Source: JBQTIY01 sp052387675 (lineage in GTDB: Bacteria; Planctomycetota; B15-G4). Taken from it: a stretch of 64,000 nucleotides of DNA. Position numbers and translations under genes: made by a program. Every line of letters starts with the position of its first letter. Within the stretch, counting starts at the first letter, position 1. Positions 37,637 to 45,382 of the stretch are shown in pieces. A model generated the notes under the pieces. That model searched no databases. It saw only the letters and a program-made list of their open reading frames with translations, and was not told where the DNA came from. Location: the NCBI GenBank assembly GCA_052387675.1, contig JBQTIY010000011.1:1-64000 (forward strand). The letters run 5' to 3'.

Positions 37637-37685
37637 CCGTGACAGCGAGATCAAGCCCAGTGAGTTAGTGGAGTCCCTGTCACGG
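37637..37685. repeat. Perfect 9-bp inverted repeat upstream of tatD
   Basis: CCGTGACAG (37637-37645) and CTGTCACGG (37677-37685) are exact reverse complements separated by 31 bases. They lie in the 267-base gap between the divergent lipoprotein and tatD genes. The right arm covers the place where tatD should initiate, so the repeat could be a protein-binding operator or an RNA stem hiding the start. No T-run follows on either strand. Confidence 0.7.
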
Positions 37686-37702
37686 TAACGCGCCCCCCAG
37701 CC

Positions 37703-38470
37703 CTCATCGATACGCACTGCCACCTGGCCTTCGCGGACTTCGCTGTCGACCGTGAAGCCGTTGTCGAACGAGCCCGCGCTGCGGGGGTCGAGGCCTGCGT
37801 GGTCGTAGCCGTCGACGCGCACAGCGCGCGTCAGGCGCTTGAACTGGCACGCACACTGCCAGACTGGGCGCGCCCGACCGCCGGCCTGCATCCGACCGAG
37901 CCGGCCACCAGCTCGGCCGACTCCTGGCCCGAGATCCGCGAGCTGCTCGAATCGGGAGAATTTGTGGCGGTCGGTGAGACAGGCTTAGATGCCTTTCATC
38001 GCACAGTCCCCCTAGACGAGCAGGAGCGTTCCCTGCGAAGGCACCTCGATTGCGCGCTCGAACTGTCGCTGCCAGTCGTCCTGCATTGCCGCGAAGCCTT
38101 CCCCGCCCTGACAGCCGTCCTCCAGACGTATCGTGGAGCTTCACTTCGCGGAGTCTTGCATTGCTACTCCGGGACATCCGCTCAGCTCGCGCCCTTGCTT
38201 GAAGCCGGCCTGCACATCGGAGTTGGGGGTATGGCCACCTACCCCAAGAACTCCGAGTTGCGCAGGGCGGCAGTCGAAGTGCCGAACGATCGCCTGCTTC
38301 TAGAGACTGACGCGCCGTGGCTCTCGCCTCAACCGGTGCGAGGTCGACGCAATGAGCCTGGCTTCGTGGCGCACGTCAACGCGCGAATCGCCCTTGAACG
38401 GGGCGTGAGTGACTGGGAATTGGCGGCCATGACCACCCGAAACGCGCGCGCGCTGTTCGAGCTTCGCTAG
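37703..38470 (+). CDS. tatD: TatD family metal-dependent hydrolase, start codon not canonical
   Basis: The protein reads LIDTHCHL at the N-terminus, GETGLD, LHCREAF, GVLHCYSG and LLLETDAPWL: every TatD metal ligand is present. The family includes 3'-5' DNA exonucleases and D-aminoacyl-tRNA deacylase-like enzymes. From the in-frame TGA at 37661 to GTG 37799 there is no ATG, GTG or TTG. Starting at 37799 would delete the HxH motif. A GGAG at 37670-37673 is 8 bases before an in-frame ACG (37682), a candidate start; the position given here marks where family homology begins. It is the only plus-strand gene between 29.1 and 63.9 kb. Confidence 0.85.
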   Translation, partial: LIDTHCHLAFADFAVDREAVVERARAAGVEACVVVAVDAHSARQALELARTLPDWARPTAGLHPTEPATSSADSWPEIRELLESGEFVAVGETGLDAFHRTVPLDEQERSLRRHLDCALELSLPVVLHCREAFPALTAVLQTYRGASLRGVLHCYSGTSAQLAPLLEAGLHIGVGGMATYPKNSELRRAAVEVPNDRLLLETDAPWLSPQPVRGRRNEPGFVAHVNARIALERGVSDWELAAMTTRNARALFELR

Positions 38471-38480
38471 CGCGCAGGGC

Positions 38481-38687
38481 TCACCGCGTGGATTCGTCAG
38501 TGAGGGCTTCACTCTGCGGCACACGCACCCGTGCGACCTGCGCGTCCGCGAGCCAGTCCATGCCAGTGATCTCGCCGCGGCGACCGGTAAAGTCGGAAGT
38601 GCTGGGCCTAAGGAAGCGTGAGCTGGCAATTTGTAACGAGACCTCGTCTGAGTCGACATCGTGGAACGTGCCGTCATAGACCGCCAC
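38481..38687 (-). CDS. Small hypothetical protein, 68 aa or longer
   Basis: The chosen start is GTG 38687 and the product ends DESTR at 38481. The reading upstream, from a TAG at 38751-38753, also looks protein-like (EVETVRFETWRSDVRVAVYDG), so translation may begin earlier, for example at CTG 38738 (85 aa). No ATG, GTG or TTG exists in that stretch. The protein is polar with alternating beta pattern, no signal peptide and no known motif. It lies 36-87 bases after the prepilin peptidase stop and its end meets the convergent tatD with 10 bases between. The function is unknown. Confidence 0.5.
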   Translation of the reverse strand: MAVYDGTFHDVDSDEVSLQIASSRFLRPSTSDFTGRRGEITGMDWLADAQVARVRVPQSEALTDESTR

Positions 38688-38774
38688 TCGGACATCTGAG
38701 CGCCAAGTTTCGAATCTGACCGTCTCGACCTCACTCAGACCTCGGTGAGGCTAAGGGCCAGATTGGTTAATCGG

Positions 38775-39665
38775 TCAAGCGGGCGTAGCCAGGGCCGTGA
38801 GCCAGCGGAGAGTCTGCCCGGGCAGGGCAACTTCCAACAGAATCCCCGCCGAAAGGTAGGGGCCAAACGGCAGCCCGGCCGGTGATTCCAGCCGCCGCAG
38901 CCGTGCTAGCAGCAATTGCACGATCCCAGCCGCTGCGCCCAGGAAGCACGCAAACAGGATCGCCCCCAGAACATGCGCCGCTCCCAGAAACGTGCCCGCG
39001 AGAGCCATCCATTTGACGTCGCCCCAACCCATCGCGTCCTGCACTCCGGCAGCCTGGATGCGACGCTTGAGCAAGAGGTTTCCGAGCCGCCCCACGGCCG
39101 CAAGGCTTCCGCCGCCGGCCAGGCCTCCTAAAACCGCAGCCAGCACAGCCGAGACATGCGGAGATTCCGCCCGAAAGCCCAGATGATCCCAGTGCTGCGC
39201 AGGCAAAACCGCCGCCACAGCCAAGCCGAGTGCCATGCCGGGGTAAGTGATCGAGTCCGGAATGATGAAGTGCTCGAAGTCAATGAGGCTAACGATGACG
39301 CACGCGGAGACGAGGTACCACGCGACCAGCAGCAGTCCGAGTGCCTCGCCATCCACAGGGGGATTGAGTCGCCAGGCACCGACGAACAGCCCGGCGACGA
39401 AGAGTTCGACGGCGGGGTAGCGGAGGCTGATCTGCGTACTGCAGGCGCGACAGCGACCGCGCAGCAGCAGCCAGGAGAGGACCGGAACATTGTCTTGCCA
39501 GCCAATCTGCACTCGACAGGCAGGACAGAAGGACCGCGCAGGACGAAAACTGTTTAGGCCATCACGTGGTGACCGATAGATCACGACGTTGGCGAAGCTG
39601 CCCACCATGGCCCCCAGCAACGCTGCCAGGACGCCGCCTACCCAGCCCGATATCAGCAAGTCCAT
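38775..39665 (-). CDS. Prepilin peptidase (type IV leader peptidase)
   Basis: A 296-aa polytopic inner-membrane aspartyl protease that cleaves and N-methylates type IV pilin-like precursors. The N-terminal cytosolic methylase-type domain has the full CxxC...CxxC zinc site (CPAC then CRAC, about 47-80). The two catalytic Asp motifs are LIDFEHFIIPD and GWGDVK. ATG 39665 has AGGA ten bases upstream; GTG 39671 is the alternative. It follows the 250-aa lipoprotein gene by 7-12 bases, so it is co-transcribed with the giant lipoproteins. No pilin gene lies in the window. Confidence 0.92.
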   Translation of the reverse strand: MDLLISGWVGGVLAALLGAMVGSFANVVIYRSPRDGLNSFRPARSFCPACRVQIGWQDNVPVLSWLLLRGRCRACSTQISLRYPAVELFVAGLFVGAWRLNPPVDGEALGLLLVAWYLVSACVIVSLIDFEHFIIPDSITYPGMALGLAVAAVLPAQHWDHLGFRAESPHVSAVLAAVLGGLAGGGSLAAVGRLGNLLLKRRIQAAGVQDAMGWGDVKWMALAGTFLGAAHVLGAILFACFLGAAAGIVQLLLARLRRLESPAGLPFGPYLSAGILLEVALPGQTLRWLTALATPA

Positions 39666-39677
39666 GGGCACAGGATC

Positions 39678-40430
39678 CTAGGTCCCCAACAGATCGACAA
39701 CGAGCGCCGGCTCGGGCCTAACGCCTAAGAGATCACGGAGTTGGCAGCGCCGCAGATCAAGGCGAAGTGTGCCCGCAGTTCGCGGCCATGTCAGGACGAC
39801 AGTCGTCGTCTGCCCCAGGATTTGCCAAGTCACGGCAGGCAGAATCGGCTCTTCCAGCGTTAGGCCTTGAGCAACTCGCCATAAGGGCATCGACTCAGGG
39901 CGAAGGCAGGCTGGATCTAACAGCCCGTCGAACTGCAATTCGATGGCTGCATCCGGACTCGTGAGCGGTCCTGCTAGGGGCAGGCCCAAGCCATTCACGG
40001 CGATCAACCGAGGCGGTGTTCTGGCCGTCGACAGGAGCGGGACTTCCAAGCGCACACGGGTGCGCTGACTCCTGGCCAGCCTGCGCTGATCCGTCGTCCT
40101 GAGGGCGTGTACGGACGGCAGTCCCATCAGGTGCAACTCAAGCTCGATGGGTGCATCTGCAATGAGAGCCGCGTCCACTCGAGCCAGGATCTCGATCCTG
40201 CCTGCGACAGCTCGCTGGACATACTCGAACGGCTGCCCATCTGTCCGCCGTGCAGTCACCGACGAACGTGTGACGCTCAAGGCGTCGACCGGCGCATCCA
40301 AGTCGATGACTAGCTCTGCATTCAGCGGCAAGGCTGAAACGGGAAGCCCCGTGACAGATGCTGATCCTGGGTCGCGTTCGCAGCCCAGCAGTATCGCCAG
40401 CCACAGCGCAATCAATCCTTGGCGAGCCAA
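39678..40430 (-). CDS. Small lipoprotein with Ig-like (SbsA-type) repeats
   Basis: A 250-aa protein with a short signal peptide and lipobox ILLGC (Cys17). The mature part appears to hold two Ig-like units of the Big_5/SbsA kind. One starts near LNAELVIDLDAPVDALSV and one near SPDAAIELQFDGLLDPACL; the second pattern (IELxFDxxLDPAxL) is the usual strand signature. Unlike its larger neighbours it has no poly-Gly tether. The start is ATG 40430, 41 bases downstream of the 1636-aa lipoprotein gene, in the same operon as the prepilin peptidase. Confidence 0.75.
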   Translation of the reverse strand: MARQGLIALWLAILLGCERDPGSASVTGLPVSALPLNAELVIDLDAPVDALSVTRSSVTARRTDGQPFEYVQRAVAGRIEILARVDAALIADAPIELELHLMGLPSVHALRTTDQRRLARSQRTRVRLEVPLLSTARTPPRLIAVNGLGLPLAGPLTSPDAAIELQFDGLLDPACLRPESMPLWRVAQGLTLEEPILPAVTWQILGQTTTVVLTWPRTAGTLRLDLRRCQLRDLLGVRPEPALVVDLLGT

Positions 40431-40471
40431 CTCAGGCCCAGGCCGGGCGGGAATGCCGGCGCGAGGCCGGA

Positions 40472-43400
40472 CTAATACTTCGCCCTCAATCGAACACTGT
40501 CGACGGCTGGCCGCTTGCTCGTGGCATCCAGCGGGAACAGAGCCAGGTTCGCACCAAGATCAAAAGAGATCTGAAAGCGGATCAGCGGATAACCCGAGAG
40601 AGCGCGCAGATCCGAGACCCAGCTTGTCACCGTCGCAGAATCCGGAACGGCGGAGCCTGCCCGTATCGGATAGGCGCCCTGGAAAAAGATCGTAACCACA
40701 GCGTTGTCCGTAATGGCATTGGGCAGCGAGTACTCGGGGACATCAACCTCGATGTCATTGAAGGGCGCTCCCCCGCCTTGCGCGCAGAGCCCCGGGTCGA
40801 AGAAAGGAATCGGACCGGTGTTCGCTACGAAGTGCGCTGGGGTCGTCCCGGGTACTTGCGGCACGACGCCGCTGACGACAACCTCACCATCGAGACCCGG
40901 CGGGACGACACCCAAGAGCGCGTTGTAAGTCCCGTGCATTCCGTCAAACAGCGGCGGCGCGACGCCCTGCGAGTTGCGCAGGCGCATGGCCACTCCGTTG
41001 AAGTCGAGCCACTTCGAGGTACCCCGGCTGACCGCACCAAATTCCGGCGGCACCGAACTCGGGGGCACGACGGGCAGCCTGTCGATCAAGTGGAACGGAT
41101 CAAACTCAGCCGTCTCCACGCCATTGACATCCTTCACCTTGATGGCAGTCCCGTCCGGCTCCTTGAGATAGATGGTCATGGGGATCACATCCGTCGGGGC
41201 GAACAGCGTCCCCGGCACACCTGGCACTCCCTCACCGCCATTCAATTCGGCAAACGTCGCGGGGTTAAAGCCGGCGTAAGTCTTCATCATCTTCTGAGGC
41301 GCGGGGTCGACGACCACTCTGCGCCCGAAGTAATCCATCATCGGAGTGTCGGCCTGATAGGCCGTGAATCCGGGGAGCGTGTTGATGAGAGGTGGATCCG
41401 AGCCATGCAGCAGGAACCACCGACTCGACGTGGATCCATAGATGAACTCGCGGTAGTGAAGCATGTCGATGTACCGCAACTCATTGACTGGCGGCGGGTT
41501 TTGCACCGAGCCCGGCCAAGAAGGGTGCTCCTTCTGCTGGTTTGGCGCGCCATAACCATTCCAGCCGCCGTGCTTCAGAACCGTGCGTTGGCGAGCGAAG
41601 AGATAGGCGCCCTGCTGAACTTCTGGCTCGCCATTCAGCGATCCTTCCTGAAGTTGAATCAGGCCAAATCCGCCCTGCCCGCCATCGCTGCGAGTGAATT
41701 CGTTTCCGGGTGGATCCAAGTCAATGAGGTAGTCCGGAAGGGTGCGGGCATCCCAGCCGAATCCGCCCGAGACGTCGATACCGGCACCCATGGCCAGCGT
41801 GACATCGATGAAATACGGGGTCAGGTGAGTGCTGTCGGCAGCAATCTGGATGTCACTTGCCGCCTGCAGGATGACTGCGCCGCCACTCCCGCCACCGCCG
41901 GCTCCAGAGAAGTTGCTGTTCTGTACAACCTCGCCGCCACCGCCGTTTCCACCCGAGGCGTCGATCCGGCCCGTGCGCCGAACCTGAATGCTCCCATAGG
42001 ACCTGAGGATTGCCGATCCGCCGCCACCACCACCGCCGCCGCCCTTGGCGTCGTACAAGGTCGGCGAAAAGAACAACTGTCCACCGAACCAGAGTGTCGG
42101 ATAGTGAACAGGAATGGGACTGATCGGCGCTCCCAGCCGATTAGCTGACCAGATGCCATGGTTCATGCTGTCGACGCGGGTGCCGCCGCCTCCGCCGCCC
42201 TGTCCGCCGATGAGCACCGCCAGCTCACCCGTTGAACCGATGAAGTCGTTCGCGCGATTGCCGTCGGCAAAGACGAGATCCCCCTCGGTCGCCCCCGGCA
42301 TGAGTCGCGCAGGAGCTGCAGCCGTACCCACTAAGTACACGCACTGAATCGGCTGGTTCGGCAGCTTGCCGATGAGCGCGTTCTCCTCGTTCCCGTAGAG
42401 CGCATCGGTGATCTTGTTGTTCGTGGGGCAGAGGTTGAGGTTGCCGAACGAGTTGTTGCTCTGAACCCGGAAGCCCCCTGATCCGTTGTGGGAGTACATG
42501 CCGTGGAAATAAAACGACCCACCGCCGCCGCCCGGCGGCCGAGAGAACTCGGAGTTATCCAGATTGGGAAGCTTGGGGAAGCCCTCGGCATTGAGCTCGA
42601 AACCGAGCGTGGAAATACCGCCGTGGCCGCCAATCGGCTGAAAACTCACGGCCCCAGTGGCTCCGTTGATGACGGGCCCAAGGCCCCGACCGCCGGTGAC
42701 TGGTGTCACATACTGATCAGGCGTCGCGACAAACTGCGGATTGAAAAGAGTCGGGTGACCATCACCACCTCGACCTCCACCGGGACCGCCGACGCCTCCA
42801 GGCACCGGAGTGAAGCCGGTATCAAAAGTGTCATCGCCGAGACCGTTGGTGCCCGAGAGATCCAGGACTCCGGCGATCTCCAGCGTGCGAGTCGCGGTGA
42901 TCTCGAGGGGATTGCTCCCCCGGACAATCACCCACACGCCTTCGGGGATGATGAAGTCTCGGAACGTGAACTTGCCGCCGAAAATCGTCGTCGGCTGTGT
43001 GATTCCAGGCGTGCTTCCATTCGGCAGAGGAAACGACTGCGCATCGGTGTCGAGGAAAACGAACTTGTACTTGGCTAGCGCGAAGTTGGGCGAGTACGCC
43101 GCGGCAACGAAGAAGTCCGTGTTGGCGAAGGGCGTAAAGTCACCGAGAATCGAGGACTGTGCCGCCACATTGGCTGCCTGAAGATACCCAGTCGAGCTGG
43201 CCCCGCTGGAGACGGTTGCGGCCCATTCGGCTTTGGGACTCAACGTTGGCGGCTGGGGATCTTCGAGCGCCGTTGTGTCGAAGAGCTCGACCACAGCATC
43301 GGTGATGCGGCCATCAACGGCCTGGACCAAGCAATCCGTGAGAAGGTTCTGGGGCTGCGCTGTCGTAACGGAGAGCCGGCGCTGGGCACCGAGAACGTAG

Positions 43401-45382
43401 CTCGGCTGATTCGGGTCGGCGTTGGCGGCACTCTTACCGTTGAGCGAAGCGAGCGTGACACGCTCCATGACGTCGAGTGTTGTTCCGGGCGGAAGCACGC
43501 CGGACGGTCTCAGTCGAACGACCGCACCCGCTGCCAGATTCGCTTCGAGCCCGACCTTGACGTCCAGGTTGACATGACCCAGCGCGAAGGTAAGAGCCGG
43601 GCTCGGATCGCCGGGGCCGAGTGTTCCAAATCCAGCCACACCATTGACGACAGGAACCGGAGCTGCTCCCGTGAGCGAAAGCCGATCGATCCGGTCCTGT
43701 GATCGATTCAGCGCCAGAAGCTGCGTTTCCGAGATGAACTCGAGAGCTGAGTAGCTGTCGACAAAATACGTGTGAATGGACGAAACCAGTCCGTCGCTCG
43801 CTTCGAAGACATCGTCGACGCCGAAGTCAATCGGGTTGAGTCGTGCCAGTGCTGGCGCACCCGAATCGGTCACGAAGGCATACAGGTCACCTGCCGGAGT
43901 TTGAGCCAGATCCAGGACCTCCAGTCCCACCGGAAAGACTGCGCTCCGAAAGCCATTGGCTGCCGTACCGTCGCCGACCGTCACTGCTGTAAGGACCGGC
44001 ACACCCGTCGGACGATCTCTCGTCACGGCCGGACGAAGCTCGAACAGGCGTCTCACGACACTGTCGTAGACGATGAGCCGGCCATCCAGGAGTGAGGCCA
44101 TCCCTCGGATGCTGCTCAGCCCCGGAATGGCCAGTTTCGCGGCGCCGATCTTCGCGTGACCAGGGTCACCCAGCACATGATCCACCACGCCCAACTCGTC
44201 TTCGACGACTCCATCGAACACCGCGAACAGCAGCGATGGATCAGAAGCAAGGCTCATGGCAATCGGTGTCGATGGCAGCGCGGCCGTCGCCCCGGGGCCA
44301 GCGTATGCTCCACCGCCAAGGCTGTTGTGCAGGAAGACGTCACCGCCCGTTGGGGAGACCGCGCTGCCTTCCGTCAGTCCGGAGAGTGCGGCAAACGACG
44401 TGTGGGTTCCGTTAAACGTTGCGGCCGGAACCTCGTGCGCAACCAACAACCGCGTCCCGCGCATTCGAAAGAAGAAACTCGGGTCGACGATCCCATCGGA
44501 GTCCCAATCCGATCCGTGGAGATTGGACTCGGTCGGCAGCAAAGAGGTGTTGTAGGTCAGCAGGATCGAGTCAGGGCCCGGGGGAAACGTTGCTTGCGCT
44601 TCCAGACTTGCGCCCGGCGGAAGGTTGGAAAACAGGTTCGGGTAGAAGCCAACGGTACCGTCGACCGGCGACGCCGAGACGAGCCCCGGAGCCATGTCGC
44701 TGGTACCGCCTGTCGGATAGAACATCGCAGGGTTCGAGGTCGTTCCAAATTTCACTTCGGCGCCGGCGCCTGTGAGGTTTGCGATCTTGAGTCCGGCCGT
44801 GGACTCCACCTTCACGGTGTAGATCGAACCCGGCAGCAGACCGGGCACTGATTCTGGCGGCGACGAAAGGCTTACCGAGAGAGCCGCGGTCGGCAGGAAA
44901 GGGTGAAACTCGACCGAGTTTCCTACGGCAAGGTAGACCCCCTTAGCCGGAATCAAGGCAGGCAGCGCTGGCGCTTGCGCTAGCGACGTCACCTCAGCGG
45001 GCGTCGTAAAGATCGGAAGATTTGTCTGATTGAAGGGGCCCTGCGGAACACCTGAAAAATTCAGGATGACGACGGTGTCGAGGGGTGCGCCCAGGCTCAC
45101 CGACGGGGGCAGCAGATTTTCCATCGGAGGCGTGCCCGGCGGCACGGTCACCGTCGCCAGACCAGCCCCGACTCCGGAGCGGAAGCCCACGCTGAGCAGC
45201 GAAACCGACGATCCCGGCGCCGCCGGGCCAGGAGCGCCTCCACCCACGACCGCGACGGCGCCATCACCACCGCCTCCACCACCGCCACCACAAGCCCCTG
45301 CGACTAGCGCAAGCAGCGTGGTTCGTGCCGCACGACCTGTAGCCGTCCTCAACGTGATGTGGGCAAGCACGATGGCTCTCAT
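40472..45382 (-). CDS. Giant Gly-rich surface lipoprotein, 1636 aa
   Basis: The signal peptide ends in the lipobox-like LVAGAC (Cys31), followed by eight Gly. The N-terminal part (about 60-300) has Ig-like character. A middle part (about 320-560) resembles beta-propeller repeats (DGRLIVYDSVVRRLFELRP). A Gly-rich solenoid-like region (about 840-1260) repeats units such as GRIDASGGNGGGG and GGGGSGGAVILQAASDIQI. The end, RPAVDSVRLRAKY, is similar to its neighbours' ends. It is presumably lipid-anchored and exposed on the cell surface. The start overlaps the stop of the 1268-aa lipoprotein gene by ATGA, so the two are translationally coupled. Confidence 0.82.
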   Translation of the reverse strand: MRAIVLAHITLRTATGRAARTTLLALVAGACGGGGGGGGDGAVAVVGGGAPGPAAPGSSVSLLSVGFRSGVGAGLATVTVPPGTPPMENLLPPSVSLGAPLDTVVILNFSGVPQGPFNQTNLPIFTTPAEVTSLAQAPALPALIPAKGVYLAVGNSVEFHPFLPTAALSVSLSSPPESVPGLLPGSIYTVKVESTAGLKIANLTGAGAEVKFGTTSNPAMFYPTGGTSDMAPGLVSASPVDGTVGFYPNLFSNLPPGASLEAQATFPPGPDSILLTYNTSLLPTESNLHGSDWDSDGIVDPSFFFRMRGTRLLVAHEVPAATFNGTHTSFAALSGLTEGSAVSPTGGDVFLHNSLGGGAYAGPGATAALPSTPIAMSLASDPSLLFAVFDGVVEDELGVVDHVLGDPGHAKIGAAKLAIPGLSSIRGMASLLDGRLIVYDSVVRRLFELRPAVTRDRPTGVPVLTAVTVGDGTAANGFRSAVFPVGLEVLDLAQTPAGDLYAFVTDSGAPALARLNPIDFGVDDVFEASDGLVSSIHTYFVDSYSALEFISETQLLALNRSQDRIDRLSLTGAAPVPVVNGVAGFGTLGPGDPSPALTFALGHVNLDVKVGLEANLAAGAVVRLRPSGVLPPGTTLDVMERVTLASLNGKSAANADPNQPSYVLGAQRRLSVTTAQPQNLLTDCLVQAVDGRITDAVVELFDTTALEDPQPPTLSPKAEWAATVSSGASSTGYLQAANVAAQSSILGDFTPFANTDFFVAAAYSPNFALAKYKFVFLDTDAQSFPLPNGSTPGITQPTTIFGGKFTFRDFIIPEGVWVIVRGSNPLEITATRTLEIAGVLDLSGTNGLGDDTFDTGFTPVPGGVGGPGGGRGGDGHPTLFNPQFVATPDQYVTPVTGGRGLGPVINGATGAVSFQPIGGHGGISTLGFELNAEGFPKLPNLDNSEFSRPPGGGGGSFYFHGMYSHNGSGGFRVQSNNSFGNLNLCPTNNKITDALYGNEENALIGKLPNQPIQCVYLVGTAAAPARLMPGATEGDLVFADGNRANDFIGSTGELAVLIGGQGGGGGGTRVDSMNHGIWSANRLGAPISPIPVHYPTLWFGGQLFFSPTLYDAKGGGGGGGGGSAILRSYGSIQVRRTGRIDASGGNGGGGEVVQNSNFSGAGGGGSGGAVILQAASDIQIAADSTHLTPYFIDVTLAMGAGIDVSGGFGWDARTLPDYLIDLDPPGNEFTRSDGGQGGFGLIQLQEGSLNGEPEVQQGAYLFARQRTVLKHGGWNGYGAPNQQKEHPSWPGSVQNPPPVNELRYIDMLHYREFIYGSTSSRWFLLHGSDPPLINTLPGFTAYQADTPMMDYFGRRVVVDPAPQKMMKTYAGFNPATFAELNGGEGVPGVPGTLFAPTDVIPMTIYLKEPDGTAIKVKDVNGVETAEFDPFHLIDRLPVVPPSSVPPEFGAVSRGTSKWLDFNGVAMRLRNSQGVAPPLFDGMHGTYNALLGVVPPGLDGEVVVSGVVPQVPGTTPAHFVANTGPIPFFDPGLCAQGGGAPFNDIEVDVPEYSLPNAITDNAVVTIFFQGAYPIRAGSAVPDSATVTSWVSDLRALSGYPLIRFQISFDLGANLALFPLDATSKRPAVDSVRLRAKY

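Noticed and set aside
37436..37891. Frame extension of the 1456-aa lipoprotein
   Set aside because: The signal peptide with lipobox starts at 37435; the upstream codons overlap the tatD region on the other strand.
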